Shown piece after piece: positions 34,322 to 42,589 of a stretch of 47,413 bases of DNA. Numbering within the stretch: the first letter of the stretch is position 1; the number at the start of each line of letters is the position of its first letter. This stretch comes from Clostridiales bacterium. Lineage in GTDB: Bacteria > Bacillota > Clostridia > Oscillospirales > Oscillospiraceae. Where the stretch lies: assembly GCA_003150485.1 (NCBI GenBank), contig QALX01000010.1, positions 31,690-79,102 on the forward strand. Reading direction: 5' to 3'. Both the position numbers and the translations under genes were made by a program. The notes under the pieces were generated by a model, which saw nothing but the letters and a program-made list of their open reading frames with translations, was not told where the DNA came from and did not search any database.

Positions 34322-35527
34322 CTAAATCTGAGCCGTGAGCAGACTTGCGGCAAACTGAAGCGCAGATCTTGGGCTTCTGCTCGTATGGCGGGCCTCCCAA
34401 CGGACGGCGGCCTTTTTCAGGTCATCAGGGTCCATGGTGACGCCCTTACTGACGGCCATTTCCATGGCCATGTCGATAAACTGGGGCTTTGTGAGCTCGG
34501 AGTAGAGGATGCGCAGGCCGAACCGGTCTGCCAGGGAGGTCTTGTCCTGGATGGTCTCGCTGGCGTCGATTTCGTCGCCGTTCCGGTCGGAGAAGTTCTG
34601 GCGTACCAGGTGCCGACGGTTGGAGGTACAGTACACCGCTACGTTGACGGGGCGGGGCTCCAGGCTGCCCTCCAGGATGGTTTTGAGGGAGGAGAAGGTC
34701 CGGTCCTCCTTGTCAAAGGCCAGGTCGTCAATGAAAATAATAAACTTCTGGGGCCGGTGAGCCAGGTCCCGCACCAGCTGAGGGATGTCACACAGCTCCT
34801 CTTTTGGAACCTCAATAAGCCGCAGGTTCTCAAAACCAGGAACCCCCAGCAGTCCCTTGACTGTGGCGGACTTGCCGGTGCCGGACATGCCGTAGAGCAG
34901 CACGTTGTTGACCTGCTGCCCGGCCACCAGCAGCCGGGTATTTTCGATCACCTGGCTGCGCTGGCGCTCGTAGCCCAGGAAGGCGTCCTCAGGCACGAAA
35001 TCGGGGTGGGGCACCGGGTGGAGCCCGCCATCCTGCCACACAAAGGCGTGGTAGCGGGAGAAGAGTCCGCAGCCGTGGACGCGATAGAACTCGGTCAGCG
35101 TCTCAAAGGAGGGCAGGGCGCCCCGGTTCCACTGAGGCAGCAGCCGGGCGGTCTCCCGCCAGTCCTCCGCCAGCAGCGGGAGCAGAGCTTCCTTCAATTC
35201 TGCCGGGTCCAGGTCCGCCAGGGCGGCGAACACCGCCACGTCCCGGCGGGCCGCCTGGGTTAGGCGGTCGGTGGCCTGGCGCCGGGCCACAGCCTCGGCG
35301 TAGGGGGAACTGCTGTAGCGGAGCTGATCGGTGAGGTAGGTGCAGAAGCTGTCATAGCCCGCCTGGGCCAGGGCGTAGAAGGCGGCAGAATAGGCTTCCA
35401 GGGCCGCCTCCCCCTCCCCGCGCTCCAGGGTGCGGAACAGGCTGCGCAGCGCCGCCACCGGCGGCAGCTCCAACAGGTTGCGGTATACGGATACGCCGGC
35501 CAGGGCGGCGGAAAAAGCGTTGTTCAT
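34322..35527 (-). CDS. DUF815 family P-loop ATPase
   Basis: 401 aa from ATG 35527. The helical N-terminal third is variable. The AAA-like core has Walker A YGMSGTGKSATVKG (about residues 220-233) and Walker B KFIIFIDDLAFDKEDRT (about 270-286), with SLADRFGLRI further on. This is the DUF815 family, whose cellular role is not established. The last 25 codons (RHTSRSPRSALQFAASLLTA) are the segment repeated downstream. It follows the lipoprotein gene by about 35 nt on the same strand. Confidence 0.88.
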   Translation of the reverse strand: MNNAFSAALAGVSVYRNLLELPPVAALRSLFRTLERGEGEAALEAYSAAFYALAQAGYDSFCTYLTDQLRYSSSPYAEAVARRQATDRLTQAARRDVAVFAALADLDPAELKEALLPLLAEDWRETARLLPQWNRGALPSFETLTEFYRVHGCGLFSRYHAFVWQDGGLHPVPHPDFVPEDAFLGYERQRSQVIENTRLLVAGQQVNNVLLYGMSGTGKSATVKGLLGVPGFENLRLIEVPKEELCDIPQLVRDLAHRPQKFIIFIDDLAFDKEDRTFSSLKTILEGSLEPRPVNVAVYCTSNRRHLVRQNFSDRNGDEIDASETIQDKTSLADRFGLRILYSELTKPQFIDMAMEMAVSKGVTMDPDDLKKAAVRWEARHTSRSPRSALQFAASLLTAQI

Positions 35528-35562
35528 GATGGGTTCCTCTGTCTCTCTGTTGGGGATTTGGA

Positions 35563-36006
35563 TTACTGAGCCCGCTTGGGCAGGGTCAGGTCGATGGTCT
35601 GGGTCACGCTGTTCTGCTCCTTGTCGTCGGAGAGGGACCAGGCGGTGATGGTGATGTCCAGGGTACAGCTCTCGGTGCAGTTCCGGAGAATATCCCACTC
35701 CTCTTTCTGACCGGGCTGGAGTTTCTCCGACTGGTAGAGCGTCTCGCCGTCTGCGGACAGGGTGTAGACAAAGGCGAACTGGTTGTTCTCCCCGTTGGAG
35801 AGGGTGAGAATGTGGTTTTTCTCCGTTACCTTTTTGTTGGTAAAGCGGGGATAATCGGCATAGGCCTCCTGCACCGCCTCCGGTTTGGGCGCTGGGGCGG
35901 AGCCGCTGCCGTTCCCACTGCCGCCGCAGCCTGCCAGCGTACCCAGCAGCAGCGTCAACACCACGATTCCCGTGCCGATTCCTGTCAATTTGTTTCGTAC
36001 GGACAT
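35563..36006 (-). CDS. Putative lipoprotein with BsuPI-like domain
   Basis: 147 aa. Lipoprotein signal (MSVRNKLTGIGTGIVVLTLL, lipobox TLAGC). The mature part (NQFAFVYTLSADGETLYQSE and LQPGQKEEWDI) looks like the intracellular proteinase-inhibitor/BsuPI beta-sandwich found in several secreted Firmicutes proteins; this assignment is tentative. It is the first gene of the minus-strand group with the DUF815 ATPase. Confidence 0.65.
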   Translation of the reverse strand: MSVRNKLTGIGTGIVVLTLLLGTLAGCGGSGNGSGSAPAPKPEAVQEAYADYPRFTNKKVTEKNHILTLSNGENNQFAFVYTLSADGETLYQSEKLQPGQKEEWDILRNCTESCTLDITITAWSLSDDKEQNSVTQTIDLTLPKRAQ

Positions 36007-36045
36007 AGCCGACCAACCCCTTTTCATTTGACTGATATGAGTTCG

Positions 36046-36074
36046 ATTATAGCCGATTTCTTCAGAAAATACAA
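36046..36074 (-). promoter_or_regulatory. Promoter of the lipoprotein-DUF815 group
   Basis: Minus strand: -35 TTGTAT (36069-36074), 17-nt spacer, perfect -10 TATAAT (36046-36051). Confidence 0.75.
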
Positions 36075-36188
36075 TGGCGGAGCCCACAAATCCGGCCGGA
36101 CGGAGGGCGGTTTGATTGACGCTGCCCGGAAGCTTTGATACAATGAGGGTGCTTTTTGACACACAAACGCATGGCAATGGGGGCGCTT

Positions 36189-36983
36189 ATGAATCAAACG
36201 GAACTTTGCAATCGTCTGGCCCGGACGCCGGAGGACCGGCTGCTGCTGCGCCGGGTGCTGGACCAGGCGGTGGCAGCGGAGCGGAAGTGCGTTCCCTGCC
36301 GCACCCATTTTCTCTCCCCCCGGGAGGCGGCCCTCTCCGGCCAGCTGATCGCCGCCCTGGGGCAGCCGTCCCACCGGTTCGATGGCGGGTACCCGTCAGC
36401 GGAGCGGCAGGTCTGCGTGTTCCTCCCGGACTGGCTGGAGCCAGAGGACTGCCTGCCGGAGGAGGTGGGGATCACCGCCCTCCGGGCCACCTGGTACCAG
36501 GGGGAATCCCTCAGTCACCGGGACCTGCTGGGGGCTCTGATGGGCCTGGGGGTCCGCCGGGAGATGGTGGGGGACCTGCTGGTGGCGGAGCACAGCTGTG
36601 ACTGCCTGCTGCTGCCGGAGGTGGTCCCCTTTCTCCTGCAAAACCTGACCCAGGCCGGGCGGAGCAGGCTGCGGGTGGCCCAGATCGGCCTGGATGAAAT
36701 AGTGGTCCCCGCCGTGGCCCGCAAGATCATACGGGATACCGTCTCCTCTCTGCGGCTGGACGCGGTGGCCGCCTCGGGCTTCGGCACCAGCCGGGCCAAA
36801 ATGGCGGAGGCGATCTCCAGCGGCAGGGTCACCTTGAACTACCTGGAGTGTACCCGTCCGGATCACCCGGTGGCCCAGGGAGACGGCATCGCCTGCCGGG
36901 GGATGGGCAAGTGCCGGCTCACCGCCGTAGGGGGCCGGAGCCGGAAGGGCCGCGTCAATATCACCCTAGAACGATATATTTAA
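36189..36983 (+). CDS. ylmH: YlmH family RNA-binding protein (S4 domain)
   Basis: 264 aa from ATG 36189. The C-terminal S4-like RNA-binding domain is visible (SLRLDAVAASGFGTSRAKMA through GRVTLNYLECTRP). YlmH homologues bind stalled 50S subunits with peptidyl-tRNA. In many Firmicutes ylmH lies between sepF and divIVA; here it is far from them. Upstream in-frame starts at 36156 to 36177 are possible but less like the family. Confidence 0.88.
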   Translation: MNQTELCNRLARTPEDRLLLRRVLDQAVAAERKCVPCRTHFLSPREAALSGQLIAALGQPSHRFDGGYPSAERQVCVFLPDWLEPEDCLPEEVGITALRATWYQGESLSHRDLLGALMGLGVRREMVGDLLVAEHSCDCLLLPEVVPFLLQNLTQAGRSRLRVAQIGLDEIVVPAVARKIIRDTVSSLRLDAVAASGFGTSRAKMAEAISSGRVTLNYLECTRPDHPVAQGDGIACRGMGKCRLTAVGGRSRKGRVNITLERYI

Positions 36984-36997
36984 GTGAGGTACCAATT

Positions 36998-37222
36998 ATG
37001 CCTGTGACAAAAGAACAGATCGACCGTATCAACCAACTGGCCCGGAAGTCCAAGGCGGAAGGGCTGACCCCGGAGGAGAAGCAGGAGCAGGCCAAGCTGC
37101 GGCGGATGTATATCGACTCCGTAAAAGCGTCCCTGGTGGGGCAGCTGGAGCACACCTACATTGTGGACGAGAAGGGCAACAAGCGCAAGCTGCCCCGCAA
37201 AAACCCTACCCGCCCCCAGTGA
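36998..37222 (+). CDS. DUF896 domain protein (YnzC-like)
   Basis: 74 aa. MPVTKEQIDRINQLARKSKA followed by GLTPEEKQEQAKLRRMYID is the DUF896/UPF0291 signature, a small helical-hairpin protein linked in Bacillus to the SOS-induced ynzC. Role unknown. 14 nt behind ylmH, probably cotranscribed. Confidence 0.92.
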   Translation: MPVTKEQIDRINQLARKSKAEGLTPEEKQEQAKLRRMYIDSVKASLVGQLEHTYIVDEKGNKRKLPRKNPTRPQ

Positions 37223-37246
37223 GGCAAGGTTTCTTAAGTTGCGATA

Positions 37247-37273
37247 ACTTTTTATCGTTTTTCGATAAAAAGT
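37247..37273. promoter_or_regulatory. 11-bp inverted repeat next to the -35 box (possible operator)
   Basis: ACTTTTTATCG, spacer TTTTT, CGATAAAAAGT. It ends 2 nt before the -35 of the promoter at 37276. A role as repressor site for the HTH protein of this operon is inferred from position. Confidence 0.55.
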
Positions 37274-37275
37274 AG

Positions 37276-37304
37276 TTGACAAACGTAGTCTGTGCTGGTA
37301 TTCT
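37276..37304 (+). promoter_or_regulatory. Promoter of the DUF2975-HTH operon
   Basis: -35 TTGACA (37276-37281), 17-nt spacer, -10 TATTCT (37299-37304). The leader has a hairpin made of GGAAG and CTTCC around a GC-rich inner stem. Confidence 0.8.
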
Positions 37305-37392
37305 ATGCTCGTAAGGAGGAAGCGCCGGTCCGGAGGGCCTTCCCACTTAAAACAACCTGATCTTTCTTTCTGATGAAAAGGAGTTGTGAGCA

Positions 37393-37875
37393 ATGAATTC
37401 CAACGAAAAGATTTTACGGCTGCAAAAAGCCAGCCATGTTGTCTCGATTGTACTCACGGTGATCCGGGTGCTGCTGGTGCTGGCGGCCCTGGGGGTGATC
37501 CTGGCCGGGATCTTTTGCGGCGCCGCTTTTACCGAAGCGCTGAACGGGCTGTTCAGCCCCGTGGCCCAGGATGCCCTTACTACCGGCGTGTTGATTTTGC
37601 TGATTGTCTGCGTGGTGGCAAAGCTGGCCCTGTACTTTGCTGTGCTCACCATCGCCGGGCGGATGTTCCGGGACTTCAGCCGGGAGGACTCCCCCTTCCG
37701 CCAGATTCACATCCGGCGGATGCGCTGGATTGCCCTCCTGATCTTCCTGGCGTCCTTTATCAACCTGTTCAGCATTCAGCTTACCGGCTGGATGGCCGCT
37801 CTGCTGATCTGGTGCGTGTCCGCGGTCTTTGACTACGGCTGCCAGCTCCAGCAGGAGTCGGACGAGACCTTGTAA
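37393..37875 (+). CDS. DUF2975-like membrane protein
   Basis: 160 aa with four membrane segments (about 15-45, 70-95, 115-135, 138-152) and short loops. Genes of this type are usually paired with a small YozG-like HTH regulator, as here, where the HTH gene starts 13 nt downstream. AAAGGAG lies upstream of the ATG. Function unknown. Confidence 0.8.
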   Translation: MNSNEKILRLQKASHVVSIVLTVIRVLLVLAALGVILAGIFCGAAFTEALNGLFSPVAQDALTTGVLILLIVCVVAKLALYFAVLTIAGRMFRDFSREDSPFRQIHIRRMRWIALLIFLASFINLFSIQLTGWMAALLIWCVSAVFDYGCQLQQESDETL

Positions 37876-37888
37876 AGGGGGCGCGATC

Positions 37889-38101
37889 ATGGCAATTATA
37901 CTGCGGCTGGACCGGGTGATGGCGGACCGGAAAGTGAGCCTGAACCAGCTCTCGGAGTTGGTGGGGGTCACCAATGTGAACCTGTCCAAGCTGAAAACCG
38001 GCAAGGTCAGCGCCATCCGGTTCACCACCCTCAACGCCATCTGTGCCGCGCTGGAATGCCAGCCCGGCGACATCCTGGAGTACCAGCCTGACGATGCGTA
38101 G
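37889..38101 (+). CDS. Small Xre-type HTH regulator (YozG-like)
   Basis: 70 aa from ATG 37889, preceded by AAAGGGGG. The whole protein is one helix-turn-helix domain: LDRVMADRKVSLNQLSELVG, VTNVNLSKLKTGK, LNAICAALECQPGDILEY. It probably autoregulates the operon, perhaps through the inverted repeat at 37247-37273. Confidence 0.9.
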   Translation: MAIILRLDRVMADRKVSLNQLSELVGVTNVNLSKLKTGKVSAIRFTTLNAICAALECQPGDILEYQPDDA

Positions 38102-38125
38102 AGGCGGGCCGAACAAAAAAATGTG

Positions 38126-38157
38126 CGAAAAAGGAGCTGGCTTATGCCAGCTCCTTT
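38126..38157 (-). terminator. Terminator of the symporter gene
   Basis: AAAGGAGCTGGC, loop TTAT, GCCAGCTCCTTT. On the minus strand it ends in TTTTT. It may also stop the HTH operon from the other side. Confidence 0.85.
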
Positions 38158-38190
38158 CAGGTTGGATGATGTGATGTAAGAAAACCAGTG

Positions 38191-39579
38191 TTACCGGTCA
38201 ATCACGGGGATCTCGGTTTCGTCCTTTTCGTCCAGGTGTGCCAGATAATACTTGGTGTCCTTGGCCACGGTGCCGGACAGCAGGAGGACGGCCACCAGGT
38301 TGGGAATTGCCATCAGGGCGTTGAGGATGTCGGCAATGGTCCAGACCAGGTCCAGAGACAGGATGGGGCCGACCACAACAACGGCGATGAACAGGAGCTT
38401 GTAAGGGATGATCGCCTTGCGGCCCAGCAGGTACTCGGCGCAGCGTTCACCGTAGTAGGACCAACCCAGAATAGTGGAATAGGCGAAGCAGATGATGCCG
38501 ATGACCAGGATCACAGGACCCAGGACGGGGATCTGATTGAAAGCAGCGGTGGTCATCTGGCCACCGTTTTCGATGGCGCTCATGTCGATGCCGTTGTCAG
38601 CCATGATGGTGGAGACCAGAACCAGGCCGGTCATCAGGCAGACGACAACGGTGTCCCAGAAGGTGCCGGTTGCGGAGACCAGAGCCTGACGGACGGGGTT
38701 ACGGGTCTGAGCAGCGGAGGCCACCAGGGGAGCGGAGCCCAAGCCGGATTCGTTGGAGAACAGGCCGCGGGCGATACCGAAGCGGGCAGCCATCATGATG
38801 CCCTGGCCAACCAGACCGCCGGCCACAGCGCCGGGCTTGAAGGCCAGAACGCAGATTGCCTTGATGGCGGGGAGCAGGGTAGCGTGGTTCATGCCCAGGA
38901 TGACGATGCAGCCCAGCACATAGAACACGGCCATGAAGGGAACCAGCTTTTCGCAGACGTTTGCGATGGACTTGATGCCGCCCAGGATGACGATGGCGGT
39001 GATGATGCCAAAGACGATGCCGATGCCCAGACGGGGGGTGGGAATGAAGGTGATGTTGGCTTCTACGACCTCGGCGATAGCGTTGATCTGGGTGCCGCAG
39101 CCGATGCCGAAGGAGGCCAGAGCGGCAAACAGGGCGAAGATGACGCCCAGCCACTTCATATTCAGGCCGCGCTCCAAAGCGTACATGGCGCCGCCCTGCA
39201 TCCGGCCGTCAGAGGTTTTAACGCGGTACTTGACGGCGATCAGAGATTCGGCATACTTGGTGGCGATGCCGAACACGCCGGTGAGCCAGCACCATAGCAC
39301 GGCGCCGGGGCCGCCGATGAAGATTGCGGTACCCACGCCGATGATGTTGCCGGTGCCGATGGTGGAGGCCAGGGCGGTGGTCAGAGCCTGGAACTGGCTC
39401 ACGTCACCGGGAGAGTCCGGGTCTTTGGTGAAGGACAACTTGATGCCCGTGCCGATTTTGCGCTGAATGATGCCGGTCCGTGCCGTCAGGAACAGGTGGG
39501 TTCCGAACAGCAGGATAATCATGGGGACGCCCCATACCAGGCCGTCGAACCAATTTACGAAGTTAGTAAAAGCTTCCAT
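38191..39579 (-). CDS. Alanine/glycine:sodium symporter (AGCS family)
   Basis: 462 aa, about 10-11 membrane segments. Family phrases: GDVSQFQALTTALASTIGTG, GGPGAVLWCWLTGVFGIATK, GGAMYALERG and NESGLGSAPLVASAA. It imports alanine or glycine with Na+. Its promoter lies about 260 nt upstream, giving a long leader. Confidence 0.95.
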   Translation of the reverse strand: MEAFTNFVNWFDGLVWGVPMIILLFGTHLFLTARTGIIQRKIGTGIKLSFTKDPDSPGDVSQFQALTTALASTIGTGNIIGVGTAIFIGGPGAVLWCWLTGVFGIATKYAESLIAVKYRVKTSDGRMQGGAMYALERGLNMKWLGVIFALFAALASFGIGCGTQINAIAEVVEANITFIPTPRLGIGIVFGIITAIVILGGIKSIANVCEKLVPFMAVFYVLGCIVILGMNHATLLPAIKAICVLAFKPGAVAGGLVGQGIMMAARFGIARGLFSNESGLGSAPLVASAAQTRNPVRQALVSATGTFWDTVVVCLMTGLVLVSTIMADNGIDMSAIENGGQMTTAAFNQIPVLGPVILVIGIICFAYSTILGWSYYGERCAEYLLGRKAIIPYKLLFIAVVVVGPILSLDLVWTIADILNALMAIPNLVAVLLLSGTVAKDTKYYLAHLDEKDETEIPVIDR

Positions 39580-39839
39580 GGAATTCTCCCCTTCTTTAAA
39601 TTACTTCTCTTTTCGGTTTATGCGGCTCCCGAAGCTTGGCGAAAGCGAAAAAAAGCGCGGCAAAAAAACCCACGCCTCCGTTGGCATCCGCAATATTCGG
39701 GAGATTCACAGCACCGACAAATCTGCGTTCTGTCAACCCGCCGTTGGGCCGCCCTGAACGTTGTTTTGGCGTCTGCATGAGCCGCGTGAAACAAAGGTTG
39801 ACGTTTCCTGCAAACAGTTGTCGAACAGTGAACGATAAT

Positions 39840-39868
39840 AGTATATACTACAAGAGACGGAAATTCAA
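39840..39868 (-). promoter_or_regulatory. Promoter of the symporter gene
   Basis: Minus strand: -35 TTGAAT (39863-39868), 17-nt spacer, -10 TATACT (39840-39845). About 255 nt of leader precedes the ATG. Confidence 0.65.
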
Positions 39869-40038
39869 GGTATTTTTTGAAAAATTCACGATGGGTCGGA
39901 AAAAAGTTCCTTGGGGGCCAAAAGCGACAGAAAATCATAGGATGGAGAAAAAATGAGAAAATGAATCCGGTTTTCTCTTTTGATGCAAGAGGCATTTGCT
40001 TCGCCGGGGAAATTCGGCATTTTTTTTGCGCCTTGATC

Positions 40039-40067
40039 TTGCATAACGGGGGAAAATCCGCTATCAT
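40039..40067 (+). promoter_or_regulatory. Promoter of lysA
   Basis: -35 TTGCAT (40039-40044), 17-nt spacer, -10 TATCAT (40062-40067). The short leader of about 50 nt leaves no room for a lysine riboswitch. Confidence 0.7.
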
Positions 40068-40123
40068 ACAGTTGTGTTAAAGTAATGTGTGAAAGAATCA
40101 CTAGAAGTAGGGAGTAGATACAT

Positions 40124-41383
40124 ATGAAGACACCTTTTGTTACCAAGGATCAGCTGGAGGGGATTTGCAGCCGATATCCCACCCCCTTCCATCTGTACGA
40201 TGAGGCGGGAATCCGCCGGACCGCCCGGGCCGTCAACGACGCCTTCGCCTGGAATCCCGGGTTCCGGGAGTATTTCGCCGTCAAGGCCACCCCCACTCCC
40301 GGCATCCTGAAGATCCTGCGGGAGGAGGGCTGCGGCGTGGACTGCTCCTCCCTCACCGAGCTGCTGATGAGCGACCGGTGTGGGTTCTCCGGCGAGGAAA
40401 TCATGTTCTCCTCCAACGAGACACCGGCAGAGGAATTTGTCCAGGCGGAACAGCAGAAGGCCATCATCAACCTGGATGACTTTACTCACATTGACTTCCT
40501 CAAGGAGACCATCGGCTACATCCCCGAGACCATCTCCTGCCGCTACAATCCCGGCGGCGTGTTCACCCTGGGCGAGAGCGAAGAGGGGTTCCAGGTCATG
40601 GACAACCCGGGAGAGGCCAAGTACGGCTTCACCAAGCCCCAGATCATCGAGGGGTTCAAAAAGCTCAAGGCAATGGGGGCAAAGCACTTCGGCATCCACG
40701 CCTTCCTGGCCTCCAACACCATCTCCGACGCCTACTACCCGGCCCTGGCGGGGCAGCTGTTCCAGCTGGCTGTGGAGCTGAAGGAGCAGACCGGCTGCCA
40801 CATCGCCTTTATCAATCTGTCCGGCGGCGTGGGCATCCCCTACCGCCCCGAGCAGCGGGCCAACGACATCGCCGCCATCGGCGCGGGTGTCAAGGAGCAG
40901 TATGAGAAGATCCTGGTCCCCGCCGACATGGGCGATGTGAAGATCTTCACCGAGATGGGCCGCTTCATGCTGGCTCCCAACGGCCACCTGGTCACCCGGG
41001 CCATCCACGAGAAGCACATCTACAAGGAGTACATCGGCGTAGACGCCTGCGCCGCCAACCTGATGCGCCCGGCCATCTACGGAGCCTACCACCATATTAC
41101 GGTGATGGGCAAGGAAACAGAACCCTGTGATCACAAATATGACGTGGTGGGTTCCCTGTGCGAGAACAGCGACAAGTTCGCCGTGGACCGGATACTGCCC
41201 AAGATCGACAAGGGCGACCTGCTGGTGATCCACGACACCGGCGCCCACGGCTTCTCCATGGGCTACAACTACAACGGCCGCCTGCGCAGCGCCGAGGTCC
41301 TCCTGCGGGAGGACGGCAGCACCCAGCTACTCCGCCGGGCTGAGACCGTAGAAGACTACTTCGCCACTCTGCTGTGGGAGTAA
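40124..41383 (+). CDS. lysA: Diaminopimelate decarboxylase
   Basis: 419 aa, PLP fold-type III. It makes lysine from meso-diaminopimelate. The PLP lysine is K54 in EYFAVKATPTPG. Other signatures are HAFLASNTI, NLSGGVGIPY, GRFM and HDTGAHGFSMGYNYN with CAANLMRP. The sequence belongs to a divergent LysA clade but all key motifs are present. It is transcribed alone from its own promoter. Confidence 0.92.
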   Translation: MKTPFVTKDQLEGICSRYPTPFHLYDEAGIRRTARAVNDAFAWNPGFREYFAVKATPTPGILKILREEGCGVDCSSLTELLMSDRCGFSGEEIMFSSNETPAEEFVQAEQQKAIINLDDFTHIDFLKETIGYIPETISCRYNPGGVFTLGESEEGFQVMDNPGEAKYGFTKPQIIEGFKKLKAMGAKHFGIHAFLASNTISDAYYPALAGQLFQLAVELKEQTGCHIAFINLSGGVGIPYRPEQRANDIAAIGAGVKEQYEKILVPADMGDVKIFTEMGRFMLAPNGHLVTRAIHEKHIYKEYIGVDACAANLMRPAIYGAYHHITVMGKETEPCDHKYDVVGSLCENSDKFAVDRILPKIDKGDLLVIHDTGAHGFSMGYNYNGRLRSAEVLLREDGSTQLLRRAETVEDYFATLLWE

Positions 41384-41525
41384 CCGGAAAAACATCGTCG
41401 GCCATTCACCGGAGGGCATAGACAACGTACAGCAGCGGCAGGGCGGACACCCGGCCGCTGCTTTTATGTTTAACAGGGTACCGGTGAACCGGTTGAAAGC
41501 GCCGGCTGTTCAGGAGAGGGAACCG
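41384..41525 (+). other. Short gap between lysA and the ArsC-like gene
   Basis: 142 nt. No convincing terminator or promoter was seen, so read-through from lysA is possible. Confidence 0.4.
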
Positions 41526-41924
41526 ATGAGAAAAAAGTATAAAGTCGCCTTTGTCTGCGTACACAACTCCTGCCGCAGCCAGATTGCGGAGGCGTTGGGA
41601 AACGCCCTGGCCTCCGACGTGTTTGCGTGCTATTCGGCCGGCACCGAGACAAAGCCTCAGATCAATCAGGACGCAGTTAGAATCATGAAGGAGCTGTATG
41701 GCATCGACATGGAGAAAAAACAGTATTCCAAGCTGCTGAAAGAGATTCCGCCGGTCGACCTGGTGATTACCATGGGGTGCAATGTGCGGTGTCCCTACCT
41801 TCCGTGCCAATACAGGGAGGACTGGGGCCTGGAGGACCCGACTGGAAAAGGTGATCTGGAGTTCCAAAAGGTAATCCGTGAAATTGAGGGGAAGGTGCGG
41901 CAGCTAAAAAGGCGGTTTGCCTGA
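41526..41924 (+). CDS. ArsC-like low-molecular-weight phosphatase (thioredoxin-type arsenate reductase)
   Basis: 132 aa from ATG 41526, with AGGAGAGGG upstream. The P-loop C-x5-R is CVHNSCR near residue 11, and the resolving cysteines are in MGCNVRCPYLPCQ. This matches thioredoxin-coupled ArsC, which reduces arsenate to arsenite. No arsenite pump or ArsR regulator is adjacent, so a protein tyrosine phosphatase role is also possible. A chromate-transporter pair lies just behind a shared terminator. Confidence 0.85.
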   Translation: MRKKYKVAFVCVHNSCRSQIAEALGNALASDVFACYSAGTETKPQINQDAVRIMKELYGIDMEKKQYSKLLKEIPPVDLVITMGCNVRCPYLPCQYREDWGLEDPTGKGDLEFQKVIREIEGKVRQLKRRFA

Positions 41925-41946
41925 TGTCGGTGGACCTGATGGAAAT

Positions 41947-41992
41947 AAAAGCGTTCAGCTCCTATAAAGGAACTGAACGCTTTGTTGTTTTG
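41947..41992. terminator. Bidirectional terminator between arsC-like and chromate-transporter genes
   Basis: AAAAGCGTTCAG, 14-nt loop, CTGAACGCTTT, then TTGTTTT. Confidence 0.85.
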
Positions 41993-42004
41993 TAACCGCT
42001 GTGC

Positions 42005-42589
42005 TCAGAGCTGGAACAGGACGCCTGCCCCGGCGGAGAGGAGAATCCAGAGGACGGGATGCAATTTTTTGGTGGGCTTGATCCGGGTGAGCACCAGGAC
42101 TGCCGCCGCCACCAGCAGACAGCGCCAGTTGAGCAGGGTGAGCAGCTGGCCGTCCGCCTGCCAGCCGGGGAGGTCCAGCAGGGAGATGGAGATGACACTC
42201 CAGCCCGCTGCGGCGATGAGGCCGGTGGAGGCGGGGCGGAGGCCGTAAAAGGCTGCGCCGACGTATTTGCTGTCCCGGAACCGGCGCAGGACGGTGGCCA
42301 CAATGATGATGACGATAATGGAAGGGGTGATCAGGCCCAGGGTGGCGATGGCGCTGCCGGGGATACCGGCGGAGGTAAATCCTACGTAGGTGGCCATATT
42401 CACCCCCATGGGACCCGGAGTGGACTCCGAGATGGCGATCATGTTGGCCAGGTCGTGGCTGGTAAACCAGCCGGTGCGCTGGCCCATGTCTTGGAGGAAG
42501 GGGATGGTGGCCAGGCCCCCGCCCACGGAGAACAGGCCGGTGCAGAAAAACTCCGCAAACAGCCGCAGGTAGAGCATCATGAGTTCCAC
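42005..42589 (-). CDS. Chromate transporter family protein, second half
   Basis: 194 aa, five to six membrane segments. The CHR-domain signature FSVGGGLATIPFLQDM and SESTPGPMGVNMATYVG is intact. Short CHR proteins work in pairs, and the partner gene overlaps its start by 13 nt. Substrate may be chromate or another anion. Confidence 0.9.
   Translation of the reverse strand: MELMMLYLRLFAEFFCTGLFSVGGGLATIPFLQDMGQRTGWFTSHDLANMIAISESTPGPMGVNMATYVGFTSAGIPGSAIATLGLITPSIIVIIIVATVLRRFRDSKYVGAAFYGLRPASTGLIAAAGWSVISISLLDLPGWQADGQLLTLLNWRCLLVAAAVLVLTRIKPTKKLHPVLWILLSAGAGVLFQL

Larger units (their letters stand above)
33866..34393 (-). repeat. Tandem repeat: DUF815 gene end alternating with a hairpin element
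   Basis: Period 225 nt. On the minus strand the order is in-frame gene end (34393-34316), element, gene-end copy (34168-34091), element, gene-end copy (33943-33866), native spacer to the YitT-type gene. Each gene-end copy is about 78 nt. The in-frame end and the last copy differ by four bases, all synonymous (His, Leu, Thr, Gln). The middle copy has one synonymous and one Ala-to-Val change. Confidence 0.95.
39580..40123. other. Intergenic region between divergent symporter and lysA genes
   Basis: Gene-free, 544 nt, AT-rich in the middle. It holds the two divergent promoters listed separately. The symporter leader ends in a weak stem (CCAACG / CGTGG type) followed by TTTTTTT on the minus strand near 39660-39690, which could be an attenuator. 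I find no lysine, glycine or T-box leader signature. Confidence 0.6.

Noticed and set aside
33748..34400. Two overlapping frames of about 200 codons through the DUF815 repeats
   Set aside because: They arise because the 225-nt period is a multiple of three, so any stop-free frame is tripled. They run into the YitT-type gene antisense to its reading frame logic or out of frame.
40068..40123. Lysine riboswitch for lysA
   Set aside because: Only about 50 nt between promoter and start codon; no matching core.
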